64,000 nucleotides of DNA from Megalobrama amblycephala (GCF_018812025.1 NC_063061.1:36014366-36078365), one strand, 5' to 3'; shown: positions 21,341 through 35,337, counted from the stretch's first letter. The notes: a model not told the origin generated them from the sequence alone. Numbers and translations are program-made.

Positions 21341-23552
21341 GTTGCGTCGCGTTTGTAAGGACGTTTTCTGAACGATTCATCTACTCGTTTTTCACGAACG
21401 CGGTTTTTGTTTTTAGAAGTAGATCTGTTGCACAGGATTACTTTCGTTTTGCACTGTTTTAAGGCAATTGCTTTAAAAAAAAAAACATTAAGAAAAAGAT
21501 AAACGTGTATGTAAAAAGTGGTTGTGGAGGATTTCGAATGTTAGTCAAACACTTTTTGCTAGAACGAAACGTAGGTTTTGGGAGAAAATAGTGGCCTTCG
21601 AAACCCCTGCGAGTTTTACGACTAATCTTTAGTTGGTGAGCTGCTGATAGAAAGGCCTGTGCAGCGAAGAGGATTTTTATTATTGCCCTGCAACGTTCAG
21701 CTTCCTAAATAGACAATGTGAGATGTTGAAAAACCTAAAAAATCAAGCATGAGTCGAAATGAAATTTAAGCAACAATGGCTATCAAGTATATAGGCCGTT
21801 TTGCCGTGGTCGTTTTTTGCAAGTCGTTCTATTTAAAACTATTTACTTTTAACAAATTTGTTTGCCGAGGATGGTGGTCAAATCTTTTAACGGTATATCT
21901 AGCTATTACGTGTCAATTTCTCTGGCTTTGACGACTGTGTGCATTGATATTGATTTAACACAAGCCAGTCATCTAGTTATGAATAAGCTACATGTAATCT
22001 TGTAAACGGCATATGAAAATGAATTTTAGACGACGAGGGGAAGCATAGGAAGTGTTTTTGAACTATTTTCCGTGAATAGTCGGTGGCCTCCTGCGTTATT
22101 TAGGGGAGGAAACACACGCAGAACCTCATGGTTTGCCGGCAGGTTTGGGGTTTGTGTATTTTCTGTCTTGCATCAAGAATCCAAATGAAAAGACAAACAC
22201 ACACGTGAGGGTTGAATCTCATGAAGACGAGTCTGGCTCATATTTTGCATGAAGAAAGTTAAGGTTTTCTTCATGCAAAATACTGTATGATTTAGTCTGA
22301 TTTTGTTTTTCCTGTGGCATATCTTGTCAGAGTTTGTGAGATTCTCCCTCATAGAGTGATTTTATGGACATACATGCATGTAGTGCTCATGAAAGCATCT
22401 CTGCGAGTGTGTGTTTGTCTTTCAAACATGATTTCATTTGTTGTTTTTTTTGTATTTAGAGTTTCTTTTGATTTGCTCCTAGTTGCACCTCTCAGCAGTC
22501 GTGCATTGTCAGGGTTTGCGTTAGGCTCCGCCCCATTCAAGCAGCAGGCATCATGTGACCTTTGACTTCTTCAGTGTTGCGACCCACCAGACTATTGAAT
22601 GCAGATCATCTTCATTTGCATCTTATTGACATGCAAAGCAGATGTGGCAACCTTGTCAGCTGACCAAACTGTAGATCTGGGCTCACTCAAAGATGTCATC
22701 GATTGTTTTCTTTTTATGCAACTGAAAATAAACTGAGAAGGGGTGTAAAATAGAGTGTTTGTCCTTCTTTTTTTTTTAAAGTCATTATGCAAAATTATGT
22801 GTGCGGCCCATTTGATTTATCCATTTAATTCAGTACTACTGTATATTTGTATTTATTCATATTTTGAATTAGAGCACTGACCGTTTCTATTGCAACCGGA
22901 GCTTCAATGACTTCACCAACTGGTGATTGGCTTTTTTATTTAGAAGGCAGGACTTATTCTGCCTATAAGTCAACAACTCTTCCTCTTCTCTAAAGCAGCC
23001 TCACCCCCTTTGTTGCGTGTTCTCAGGGGCGGGGTTTATGTAAATTTTAGGGTTTGTGATGTCACTAAGCCAGGAAGAAGCTCCTTGTAGTCTCTACCAG
23101 CCTTTGTTGTAATCCTTAAAAAGTGATTTACTTTGCAGATGTTGTTTATGATCAAACAGCAACATTATACACTAACTAAAGTTAAAAAAGTCAAATCATA
23201 ATCAACCACCCCTTTAATTATTGCAAATATTATAAAAAGTATAAAAAGAATACACATTTACAAGAATGTTCTTTTTATGTTGCACTTGTAATGTTTTGAG
23301 AATGTTGCGGCCTTAAGATGCCTTGGCACCAAAGATGCATCCTAGTTCACTTACGTGTGCACTATTCTATGCTGTTTTGTAGTATGTTTAGTATGTAGTG
23401 TGTTCACAATGAAAATTACAAAAAGAAGAATTGCACTTTAAATACCCGGATGATACGCTTAATTAACTGAAAAAAAGGCTTCATTCAAAATCGCATACTT
23501 CCCTACTATATAGTAGGCGAAAACAGTTGGTGCGTCCTAATTCGTGTACTTA
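21341..23552. other. intergenic, no gene seen
   Basis: Mostly unique-looking AT-rich DNA. It includes a perfect 17-bp-stem hairpin at 22241-22282, and a repeat with CCAAT-like and GGGCGGGGTTTATG motifs at about 22868-23215 that is partly shared with the 56-57 kb cluster. A further interspersed repeat (cues CACTATTCTATG and CCCGGATGAT) begins near 23340 and resumes after 24551. Confidence 0.5.
22241..22282. other. perfect short hairpin (17-bp stem, 8-base loop)
   Basis: TATTTTGCATGAAGAAA at 22241-22257 is the exact complement of 22266-22282. It does not match any of the transposon ends in this window. Confidence 0.8.
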
Positions 23553-24551
23553 TTACGGAAGAGGATTAGGGCCAAGCAATAATAAAAAAAATAAAACCAT
23601 CTCGAGATTAAACTCGTTAAATTTTGAGAAAAAAGTCTGAATAAAATGTTGAGAATAAACTCGTTAAATTACGAGAAAAAACTCGTTAAATTTCGAGAAA
23701 AAGGTTGAGATAAAATGTTGAGAATAAAGTCATTAAATTACGAGAAAAAAGTTGTTAAATTACAAGAACAAATTCGTTAAATTATAAGAAAAATGTCGTT
23801 AAATTTTGAGAAAAAAGTCAAGATAAAATGTTGAGAATAATGTCATTAAATTACGAGAAAAAAGTTGTTAAATTACGAGAACAAATTCGTTAAATTGTAA
23901 GAAAAATTTCGTTAAATTTTGAGGAAAAAAGTCAAGATAAAATGTTGAGAATTAAGTCATTAAATTACGAGAAAAAAGTCGTTAAATTACGAGAACAAAT
24001 TCGTTAAATTATGAGAAAAATGTCGTTACATTTAGAGAAAAAAGTCTAAATAAAATGTTGAGAATAAACTCATTAAATTATGAGAAAAAAGTCGTTAAAT
24101 TACGAGAACAAATTCGTTAAATTTTAAGAAAAATGTCGTTAAATTTTGAGAAAAAAGTCAAGATAAAATGTTGAGAATAATGTCATTAAATTACGAGAAA
24201 AAAGTTGTTAAATTACGAGAACAAATTCGTTAAATTGTAAGAAAAATGTCGTTAAATTTTGAGAAAAAAGTCAAGATAAAATGTTGAGAATAAAGTCATT
24301 AAATTACGAGAAAAAAGTTGTTAAATTACAAGAACAAATTCGTTAAATTATGAGAAAAATGTCGTTACATTTAGAGAAAAAAGTCGAAATAAAATGTTGA
24401 GAATAAACTCATTAAATTATGAGAAAAAAGTTGTTAAATTACGAGAACAAATTCGTTAAATTAAACATTTTATTTCAACTTTTTTCTCGAACTTTAATCT
24501 CGAGATGGTTTTATTTTTTTATTATTGCTTGGCCCTAATCCTCTTCCGTAA
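23553..24551. mobile_element. 1-kb non-autonomous transposon with 59-bp ends and an internal satellite
   Basis: 23553-23611 and 24494-24551 are inverted repeats, nearly identical over 59 bp, beginning TTACGGAAGAGGATTAGGG. CTTA precedes the left end and follows the right end, a possible 4-bp target duplication. It splits another repeat whose halves continue on each side (GTGTACTTA before, CTTATGCACTATTC after). Nearly everything between the termini is a tandem array. The superfamily is not assigned. Confidence 0.85.
23612..24470. repeat. three-level tandem array inside the transposon
   Basis: The short unit is about 22-23 bp (GTTAAATTACGAGAAAAA and variants). Five make a 113-bp unit: ATGTTGAGAAT recurs at 23715, 23828, 23942, 24055, 24168, 24281 and 24394. 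Three of those make a 339-bp unit: variants such as ACTCATTAAATTATGAG recur at 24055 and 24394, and GTTACATTTAGAG at offset 339. Confidence 0.85.
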
Positions 24552-26003
24552 CTTATGCACTATTCTATGATGTTTTTAAGTATAAATAGTGATTCCAAAA
24601 AGAAAATTCCAAAAAGAAAAACTACACTTTAAATACCCGGATGATGCACTAAATTAACGGAAAAAAGTGTGGAATGTTGGACACTTCATGCATTTAACTG
24701 TCGCAGCTTTAGTTACGTAGTGGAGGGGGAGGGGCATCAGACTCCTATGTTAAATGACAAAGTAACATTATAAAATTCACACACTACACGGATGAGTACA
24801 TAGTGCATAGGTATAAGTGCATAGTGTATAGTGGGTCATTTGGGATGCAACCTTAAAAAATATCCTTAAAAGAGTAGGCAAAAATTCCCTGGATGACTAC
24901 CGGCGAGATTCTGAAGTGTGCATACGATGGACACTTTACTATTCCCATGAGGCCACGGGAGAAGATTTGTGAATGGCAATGAAACTGATGCTTTATTGGT
25001 CACATGATAATGACAACATGGCGAATGTAGTACCCCCAGATTGCATTCATACTATATAGAATGTACATTTAGCGGTCATGAAGTAATTATTCAAAATAGG
25101 TACCTACATGAGAGTATGCGATTTCAGACGCAGCCACTGTGTGGAATGTTGGAAACTTTAACTGTTGCAGATTTAATTACACAGAGGAGGGAGAGGGGCA
25201 ATGTTGAATGATAAAATAACCTTATAAATTTCATACACTACACAGTTCAGTACACAGTGCATAGTGTGTCATTTAGGACGCAACTTCAAATTATCTGTAT
25301 TGCCAAGAATTGTGGGTAATATAACATCTAAAAACATGAATGCACACTTTAATAATCAGCTAGGAATAGTACACTATCCAGACTCTTCTTGCACACTATT
25401 TGCATCGCATATCATTTAGTATGGATAGGGAGGCAGCGTGCCCCTCCTGCGCATGCATGTCAACACCTCTAGACGTGACTGTGAACATTACTTCATGAAA
25501 TTACTAATAAAAATGACTAAAATTAAAGTCAAAAATATAAAAATAGAAGTTATCAGAAGCATATCCTGACTGGAAAATGCTCAGCAGCCATTTTGTTTTC
25601 TTCTGCACCCCCTCTTCTACATCATCATCTCCATAACACCCCCTGCTCTGTTTGTGTGATTAATTGCCATGTCCGGGGTGAGTGTGCTGCCCGATTGTTT
25701 CTATTGTTTAGAGATGACAAAGGAGCATTTGGCTCTACTCACACACACACACACACGCACACGCACACACAGCTGGGCGCTTGCTGCAGCTGCCACATGG
25801 ATTCAAACGCAGCAATCTGACAGCTGTGCAGGACGCCAGACATCAGCTACCTGCAGAGAGAAAGTGTGTGTGTGAGTGACAGTCAAACTCCATTGTTTGC
25901 ATGTGGAGATGCCTGGCAGTGCATGACTCCAGGTTCTTAAAGGGACAGTTCAACTCCAATTTGGACTCCCTTCAAACAAGTGTCATTTCATCACATCTCT
26001 TAA

Positions 26004-26240
26004 AGGATTAGTTCATTTCAGAATTCAAATTTCCTGATAATTTACTCATCCTCATGTCATCCAAGATGTTTATGTCTTTCTTTCTTCAGTCGAAAAGAAA
26101 TTCCAGGATTTTTCTCCATATAGTGGACTTCATCAGTTACCAAAGGTCCAAATGTCAGTTTCATTGCAGCTTCAAAGAGCTCTACATGATCCCAGACGAG
26201 GAATAAGGGTCTGATCTAGAGAAACCATCGGTCATTTTCA
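26004..26240. mobile_element. left half of the 4561-type TTAA MITE
   Basis: It starts after TTAA (26000-26003) with AGGATTAGTTCATTTCAGAA and follows the left half of 4561-5292 through CTACATGATCCCAGACGAGG. The right half is absent. Confidence 0.75.
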
Positions 26241-26749
26241 CACTTTTGCATGTTTTTGTTCTGCAACTCTATTAGTGTCCACATTGTTCTGTTCTAGTTT
26301 TGTCATCTGCCTCTTTAAATGCTCGAGCTCTTTAAAGCAGGATGGATTCATTGAAGTCCATTGATTCCAATGATATCGTTTCTCTGTGCTGTTATCGTTA
26401 TAGCTGTGGTGTGAACGATTTTTAGAACTGTATCTTTATCATTACGGTTATCGTCCTTGGTGTGAACGGGCCTTTACACTCTTTAATGGGGTTCTTTATA
26501 GAACCCTATAGGATTCTTAACTCAAATTTAAAGAACACTTGATGCCAAAAAGGTATAAGGAGAAACGTCCAAATGTGATTGCATAATACTTTCATTTTTA
26601 AGAGCTTATTTCAGATCTTATCTAGTGATAAAGTATGTTTTTGAGCTGTTTAATTCATAAAATATAATTAAAATTAAACCAAAATGAACTAATTAAAACT
26701 AAATTCATAAAAAGGTCCTATGATAGGAACACCTAAAAGGTTCTATATG

Positions 26750-26939
26750 CACTCTTAAAATAAGTCTTCTGAAAGGGGGCTTTAACAGCGATGCCATAGA
26801 AGAACCACTTTTTTTTTCTTAGTGTGAAGAACTTTTTAATAGTTTAAATAACCTTTTCCCACTATAAAGAATCTTTTGTGCGACGGAAAGATTCCATGGA
26901 TGTTCATAGAATCAAAAAGAACCTTTATTTTTAAGAGTG
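26750..26939. mobile_element. CACTCTTAAAA MITE (190 bp)
   Basis: Inverted ends CACTCTTAAAATAA and TTATTTTTAAGAGTG. It belongs to the same family as 46515-46767; both are rich in GGTTCT and GAACC motifs. Confidence 0.65.
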
Positions 26940-27500
26940 TGAAGCACCTGACGGAACCTTTTCTTATGTTGTTAGATTTTTCTCCGCAAGTGTCATATTT
27001 AATCTCAAGCTGTTTAAAATGAAGCCACCACAGTGCTAGCATTTGTGAGTGATGATGCCCGAAGGGTGTTGCAATACAGATGCAAAGGTGTTCTGAATGT
27101 TTTTATTGTGTTGCAATTGCTCAAATGTTTTGAATGCATCACTGTGTGGTTTCTAGGTGTTTTCTTCCGCTCTGGTGTGAATAGAGGCTCAAATCTGTAG
27201 ATAAGGCTTGAATCCTTCAGTGTGCATCTGTGGGATTTTTTCACCTGTTTTCTGGTCCGGCAGTCTAAGAACGTGCATCTGATGATCAGCACACCTCACA
27301 CAACACACACGATCTGAGAATCTCTGGAGCACAAACTCCGCTTTAATACTCAGTGTTCAAATATGCAACTCAAATCTGTTCTGTTTGTCATTTATATTTC
27401 TTTCTTTCTCTCCCTCTCTCTCTCTGGAGGAACTGTACAACCATCGGCCCACATCCTGCCCCTGCCAGCGAGGAAATGATGTCATGACCTGTTCACTTCC

Positions 27501-28104
27501 TGAATGAACTGTTTAATGGTTCTGTTTTTCTGCCACATAACGTATTGCTGTTGGAGCCTGGAATTCTCTCTCTCGCCCTTGTTCAATCCCTCTCTCTCTT
27601 CTGCTCCATTTTTCCCACTTTCATCTTGTCTTTTGAGCCCCCCCGCCCCTCGTCTCCGCTATGGCTTCTTGTTGAAAACCCAAACCTCTCTTCATTTCCA
27701 GCCAAGCCTGATCCGCTTCCAAATCCTCCCTGGCCTGCCTGCCAACAGCAACAGCCCGGCCGCTCGGAGCGCAGAGGAGGCGGTGGAGCGATTTTCACCA
27801 GGGAGGAACTCAAAGAGGGGTTTTTCTTCAGCCTGCAGAGGGAAGACTCGCATAAGAGCGTTTGCTATATGGGTTAATCTGAGCGGATAGAGAGACAGAG
27901 AGAAAAATGTTTGTAGTTCACCCAAAACATCATTTACTCTCCCTCATGTTCTTCCAAATCTGACTTTCTGTTTTTCATAGAATACAAAAGATGTTCATTT
28001 TCCATTCAATGAAAGCGTGTAGTGATCTGTAAAAGCTTCAAAAAGAACTAAAAACACCACAAAAGTCTTCTGTATGACATGTGTGCTTTACTGCAAGTCT
28101 TCTG

Positions 28105-28105
<1 letters not shown>
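27501..28105. other. GC-richer segment with unsupported open frames
   Basis: 27504-27890 has overlapping open frames on both strands, up to 128 codons, giving Pro-, Ser- and Gly-rich products that match nothing I know. There is no consistent splice or start context. 27915-28070 resembles a degraded Angel-like MITE end (GTAGTTCACCCAAAAC). Confidence 0.35.
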
Positions 28106-28165
<60 letters not shown>

Positions 28166-28180
28166 ACAATCATGTCTATC

Positions 28181-28223
<43 letters not shown>

Positions 28224-28334
28224 ATTGTTTATCATCTATCCATCCATCCATCCATCATGTCTATCTATCTGTCTATCTATCTATCTAACCATCATGTCTA
28301 TCATCCATCCATCATGTCTATCTGTCCGTCCGTC

Positions 28335-28385
<51 letters not shown>

Positions 28386-28473
28386 ATATCTATCATCTAT
28401 CTATCTATCTATCTAACATCATGTCTATCATCTATCTATCTATCTATCTATCTATCTAACCATCATGTCTATC

Positions 28474-28512
<39 letters not shown>

Positions 28513-28521
28513 ATGTCTATC

Positions 28522-28564
<43 letters not shown>

Positions 28565-28600
28565 ATTGTCTATCATCAACCCATCCATCCATCCATCATG

Positions 28601-28686
<86 letters not shown>

Positions 28687-28990
28687 ATGTCTATCATCTA
28701 TCTATCTATCTCATCATGTCTATCATCTATCTATCTATCTATCTATTTATCATGTCTATCCATCATATCTATCGATCTATCTATCCATCTATCTATCTAT
28801 CATTGTCTATCATCAACCCATCCATCGTCTATCTATCTATCTATCATGTCTATCATCTATCTATCTCATCATGTCTATCACCTATCTATTTATCTATCTA
28901 TCTATCCATCATATCTATCGATCTATCCATCTATCTATCTATCATTGTCTATCATCTATCTATCTATCTATCTATCATGTCTATCCATCA

Positions 28991-29064
<74 letters not shown>

Positions 29065-29104
29065 ATCTATCATTGTCCATCCATCCATCCATCCATCATG
29101 TCTG

Positions 29105-29151
<47 letters not shown>

Positions 29152-29214
29152 GTCTATCTATCATGTCTATCATCCATCCATCCATCATGTCTGTCTATCC
29201 ATCATGTATGTCTG

Positions 29215-29291
<77 letters not shown>

Positions 29292-29330
29292 ATATCATCC
29301 GTCCGTCCGTCCATCCATCTTCCTATCTAT
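28106..29330. repeat. TCTA tetranucleotide array A
   Basis: Mostly TCTA (GATA on the other strand), interrupted by CATCATGTC, ATCCATCCATCC and CCGTCCGTC variants. Long open frames through it (Ile-Tyr-Leu-Ser) exist only because TCTA units have no stop in these frames. Confidence 0.97.
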
Positions 29331-29791
29331 CTCTGTCTGTTTTTCTCTGCAAGAGAATGTGTTTGTCTCTTCAGTTTTGTGTTTGTTACACACACTCTTA
29401 CTCCACAGTGTGTGTCTGCGTGTGGTTTAGGTGTCAGCTCATGAGCAGCAGGCAGTAGCACCTGATGTCTTTGTTGCTAAGCTCCTGCTCCTGTCTAGCA
29501 ACCATCACCGCGGAAACTATCCTGGGAGTGTGCCCCTGTTGCTAGGAAACATGAACTATGGTGACAGGCTGACAGTTTGACCCCTGCTTTGCTCTACAGT
29601 GACAGAAGCAGCGTGTCGTTCTCTTCTGGAAACACAGCTCTGAGGCACAGCTCTCTCACTTCAACTTGAGGTACGTTTTGTTGTTGTTGTAAGTTTAATT
29701 ACAATGTGGATGAATGAACATTTAAAATTCTTGTCTCAAACAGTAGAGCATGGCACTGGCAATGCCAAGGTTATGGATCTGTCTGTCTGTT

Positions 29792-29792
<1 letters not shown>
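29331..29792. repeat. 462-bp non-repetitive block, first copy of an identical pair
   Basis: Identical by eye to 30843-31304, offset 1512 bp throughout, with no indel. It lies between TCTA arrays. It contains GTTGCTAGGAAAC at 29538-29550, close to an RFX X-box, and a 71-bp exon-like segment at 29600-29670 with acceptor-like GCTTTGCTCTACAG and donor GAG|GTACGT. All three frames of that segment contain a stop, so any exon would be non-coding. Confidence 0.9.
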
Positions 29793-30842
<1,050 letters not shown>

Positions 30843-31303
30843 CTCTGTCTGTTTTTCTCTGCAAGAGAATGTGTTTGTCTCTTCAGTTTTGTGTTTGTTA
30901 CACACACTCTTACTCCACAGTGTGTGTCTGCGTGTGGTTTAGGTGTCAGCTCATGAGCAGCAGGCAGTAGCACCTGATGTCTTTGTTGCTAAGCTCCTGC
31001 TCCTGTCTAGCAACCATCACCGCGGAAACTATCCTGGGAGTGTGCCCCTGTTGCTAGGAAACATGAACTATGGTGACAGGCTGACAGTTTGACCCCTGCT
31101 TTGCTCTACAGTGACAGAAGCAGCGTGTCGTTCTCTTCTGGAAACACAGCTCTGAGGCACAGCTCTCTCACTTCAACTTGAGGTACGTTTTGTTGTTGTT
31201 GTAAGTTTAATTACAATGTGGATGAATGAACATTTAAAATTCTTGTCTCAAACAGTAGAGCATGGCACTGGCAATGCCAAGGTTATGGATCTGTCTGTCT
31301 GTT

Positions 31304-31304
<1 letters not shown>
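30843..31304. repeat. 462-bp block, second identical copy
   Basis: An exact copy of 29331-29792, carrying the same X-box-like site (31050-31062) and exon-like segment (31112-31182). Confidence 0.9.

Positions 31305-31358
<54 letters not shown>
31305..31358. repeat. TCTA array, terminal
   Basis: A pure TCTA tract that ends at unique sequence TGCAATGCAAGTC. Confidence 0.95.
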
Positions 31359-32524
31359 GCAATGCAAGTCACTTTGAATAAATGCATGTGCCACATGCAT
31401 AAATGCAAAAATGTATGAGAAATATGATTTTTGGTCATTGACAGTATGCCACAGATGCAGTGCATAAAAAATGAAGTTGAAAGTAATCCAGTATATTTCT
31501 TTAAGTTCTCTGTTGGCTGACCCGAGCTCTCATTTGCACACGCTCGCTGGCAGCCGCGTCCCTTCGGCCGAGCTCGCAAGTTTTCATGCCGGTCAGGAGG
31601 TTCTCAAAACATCTCCAGCTACACACACATACATAAAGGTCATTGATTTGCGAGGTGGCATATGTCTCGATGAGTGAACGTGTGTGTTTGCATGTGTGTG
31701 TGTGTGCATGTTTAAAGCAGTTCCACATGAAAGTTTGAACCCAACACCGCAGTCACATGATCAGTTCTACAACGAACCCCCTTGTTCGAGAGCAGGTTTG
31801 ATTTGGCCGGCTGTCAGTTATTACACACACAGGTGTGTGTTTGTGTGAACGGCAGGATTATTTGCCTCCGCCGTCACTGTGGTTTCTGTCCGAGTTTTCA
31901 GCCTTTGATGGGGGATTTTATCAGGATTTTGAGCAAAATAAGTGACATTATTAGCTTACAAATCTTAAGCGGAGATCTGCTACAAGGTGACATTAATTAG
32001 AGATGTTTGCTAAGTTGAGAACAAATATTACTGTTGCTCATATTTCGTCTTATTGATTAATCTCTAACGTTCAGTGTGTGCGTCGTCCTGCAGGATTTGA
32101 GCAGATGTGAGCTGTTACCTCAAGTGATCAGATGCACGATTTTACCAGCTGGACCTTAAAACAATCCTGTTTTCCCTTTTAATTAAGTTTGTTTTTCTGA
32201 CCCACTGTATGAATAGATGCTACATTTGAATTTGAAGTTTGTGTAGTATGAATGAAATTCAGACGTACTACATCCACCATGTTGTTACTGTCATGTGACC
32301 TACAATCGTCAGTTGCTTCACTTCACTGCCATTCATAAATTCTCATGGGATAGTAATGCGTCTATCAAATGCACACTTCAGAATCTCGACAAAAGTAGTG
32401 GGCCATCCGGGGACTTTTCGCATGCTGTTTTTCGAATACACTATGTGTTCTGACATACTACTCTGTTTTTCGCGTTCTACATAGTAGGGAAGTATTCGAT
32501 TTCAGACACAGCGATGGTGATCGG
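31359..32524. other. intergenic, no gene seen
   Basis: Unique-looking sequence, including a GC-richer stretch at 31510-31620. 32210-32515 is repeat-like: it shares AGTATTCGATTTCAGACRCAGC and other cues with the repeat at about 24880-25140. Confidence 0.45.
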
Positions 32525-32532
32525 GACACATC

Positions 32533-33034
32533 CATTGGTGTAAATGTATGAATAAATGTAATTAGTTACTGTACTTTAGCATCTTTTTGGCTACTTTGTA
32601 GTTGTACTGAGATATTAGCAACTTTTACTCTCTACTTGACTACATTTTTGAACAAGTAAATTTACTTTTTACTCCAATACATTTGTGATGAGTAATGCAA
32701 TTACACATTACATTTTGCATGGCACCTAACTTTTTCTGCAGCAGTTTATTTCTGCTATAAAGAAGTGATATTGCCATCTAAGGGCATTGAAGGTTTCAGT
32801 TTTATTTTGATCTTACAAATCAATTGTTTCTGGCATGTCTCTTAGGTGTCGAGGACTAGTGCATCGCTGAGCCTACATTCAGCATGAGTAAAATACTTAA
32901 GTACTGTTAAAATCAGATACTCTAAGACTTACTCAAGTCATATTATAATTGGTGACTTGTAATGGAGTAATTTTCGCTGTAAGCTATCTGTACTTTTACT
33001 CAAGTATGGTTTTTAGGTACTCTTTCCACTTCTG
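32533..33034. mobile_element. hAT MITE with perfect 8-bp target duplication (502 bp)
   Basis: GACACATC occurs at 32525-32532 and 33035-33042. The ends are CATTGGTG and CACTTCTG, imperfectly inverted. The interior is full of AGTTACTGTACTT and TACTCAAGTA motifs, typical of a common fish hAT-derived repeat. Confidence 0.85.
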
Positions 33035-33042
33035 GACACATC

Positions 33043-33839
33043 TAACTCGGATGGTGCCGCTGATAACTCACAGTTTTTCTTCTTTCTTTTTTTTTACTGC
33101 AGAATCAGACATTGCTTCATCCGAGGTTTTCACACCTCTGATGTTGCTCACTAACAGACTGTTAAAATATGTTCGTGTCTGTCTCGCACATTCGTCAGGA
33201 GACAAAAAGAGACACCCGCAGAGAGAGACTGTGAAGATTCCAAAAGAGCTGCAGGGATGACGTATTTTTGTAGGCCGAAACCCGCAAGCGAGTTTGCAAT
33301 TAGGCTCTTCTGGTTCCATCGTCCCGAAGTCAGTGGGTTTTTTGAATGGGATTTTGGTTAAAAGCCTAAAAAATGAGGTCTGTGGTGATATATCAATATA
33401 TTTTCACGTTTTATTCTACGACATAAAACACACCAGTAATACGCCACTCGTGATTATTTAAAGCTTTTACGTGTCTTGAAAAAGATGGTTGCTTATGAGT
33501 GGCTAAAATGGAAATACCGAGGTTGTGGGGGACATTAACTCTTGCTAGCATGCTAGCATTTTTTAAACTTTCATGGCCCATAGAATATTTTGTTGTATTA
33601 ATATATGAACGTGCAATATATTAAAAGAAAGAATAGAGCCTCTGCTTTTAAACAGAAGACCGTTTTGTTCTAGCTTCATTCTTTTTTCATCAACATTTAC
33701 TTTTTCTTCATAAGCAATGCTTTTATCAATTGTTTCTGCTCTTTTTTCGCCTGTGTTTTAATCCAATACTCTTTCAGAAAATGCATAATAGCGCCCCCTA
33801 CCGTATAACTGTAAAACATGGAAAGCCAGAAAAAGCCAG
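33043..33839. other. intergenic, no gene seen
   Basis: No recognisable coding sequence or RNA gene. A T-rich run precedes an AG at 33104, but the open frame behind it (to 33260) matches nothing I know. Confidence 0.4.
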
Positions 33840-33843
33840 TTAA

Positions 33844-35333
33844 CTCTCTGAGGTCTGAAAACGCGCTGGCGCGTTTTGCAGGATTTTTTTCACATTGCAG
33901 CAAAACAGACTTAAAATACTCCGTCATTTCTTGTCATAGAGACATAAGTAATATATCAATTGAAACTATAGAATATCTTCTTTTATTTGTGTACACTCAG
34001 AGTAAAAACACAATGTTGTGCTTTTTGTAAAATAAAGAAAACTAACATGATGCGTGATCTCTCCTCTCCCTCTGAACGAAGTCCAATCTGATAGTTCTCA
34101 GAAAATGAACTGTAACTTATGAATACTAATGACAAAAAAAATTACACTTACGTCTAAAGAAACGTTGAAATGTCAGGTTTTAAATCATGCAAGTCAAATC
34201 GAAAACAAACATTCTGTGTTTATGTAATCTGTATGAAAAGAGAGCCATGTCAGAAGTCTGTGATTCAGCTCATTATCCGCTAATGCGGCCACGCCCACGG
34301 AGCCAGCGCTATTCAGACGCAAATTCAGAGGCAATACATGCATTCATCGTCTCAATCGTGTATTTATTGTCTTGAAAAGTGTTTATTTGGATGTTAAAGC
34401 AATGGTTAGCGATCTCTAGAAGACATGCCATTAGTTCCTAGTTCCTTTTCTTCTTTATATGAATTTGTGGCCTAAAGGTGTACAGAGAGCGCCCTCCGGC
34501 TGCAAGTATGAATTGAAAAAACAGTATCCAGCACTCATAGTGATGACAATAAATATTACTTCTCAGTATAGAAAATTGACATAAATATATAAGAATCCAT
34601 CAATATTTCTCCAAATGTGCATGCTTTTAAGCTAAAAGCCTATATGAAATGCCATAGAGGTAACATAATTGTTCAGACACTTTGCACCACAGAAATACAT
34701 TATATTTTAAAGAATATAATAGAATACCATTATTTTAAATTGTAATAATATTTCACAGTATAGCTGTTTATGATGAGCTGAGACATTATTACAGAGGGTT
34801 TTTTTTCACAGCCTACCTGACTGAAAAGCCTCATTAATATGCAAGTCATTTCAGGTCATTATTATGTGATTCTTTTGTCTTCTCAGGTGTAAATGGCCCA
34901 TTATTCATGCAGATTCACGCCTCCACGCATACTGTGTGTCTTGACATAAACTGTCTTACAAAAACTAAATCAATATATTGTTTTATATGAAGGAGTAGGC
35001 AGCATAATTTTTACATAATTCTGAAGCAAAAACTCTAGTCTACAACCTCCAATACCCAAAAGTCTTGTGAACACAGATTTAATATACTTTTTTTGGCCTT
35101 ATTTCAGTGACTTAAGTTTTTGTTTTTTCAATAACCACGCATAAACATTATTCCTTCAAAAATACAAACATGTACATACATGTTCCTCACATATTATTGT
35201 AGCCTAGTTTGTGCTGAATACAGTGTAATGACACTTTTGTCATTTATATGTTTATGAACAACTGAAAAAAGCACAAATGTCAGGGCATGTCAAAACTTCT
35301 CCAAGCCCCAAATCAGCCTCAGACTCCAGAGGG
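33844..35333. mobile_element. TTAA-flanked element, 1490 bp
   Basis: TTAA lies at 33840-33843 and 35334-35337. The ends CTCTCTGAGGTCTGA and CAGACTCCAGAGGG are inverted with mismatches. A piggyBac-like target. No transposase frame longer than about 70 codons is present, so it is non-autonomous. Confidence 0.75.
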
Positions 35334-35337
35334 TTAA

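Larger units (their letters stand above)
24552..27500. other. intergenic repeats, no gene seen
   Basis: The interspersed repeat split by the 23553 element continues to about 25140 (TAGTGCATAG and GCGATTTCAGACGCAGCC motifs). There are CA runs at 25741-25771, a partial TTAA element starting at 25941 (TTAA at 25937-25940), the half-MITE at 26004 and an ACTCTTAAAA-ended MITE at 26750-26939. 26941-27500 shows nothing recognisable. Confidence 0.5.

Noticed and set aside
27504..27925. Overlapping frames of 76-128 codons on both strands in a GC-richer segment
   Set aside because: No recognisable domain, no consistent start or splice signals, and equal openness on both strands. It could be a lineage-specific exon, but nothing supports that.
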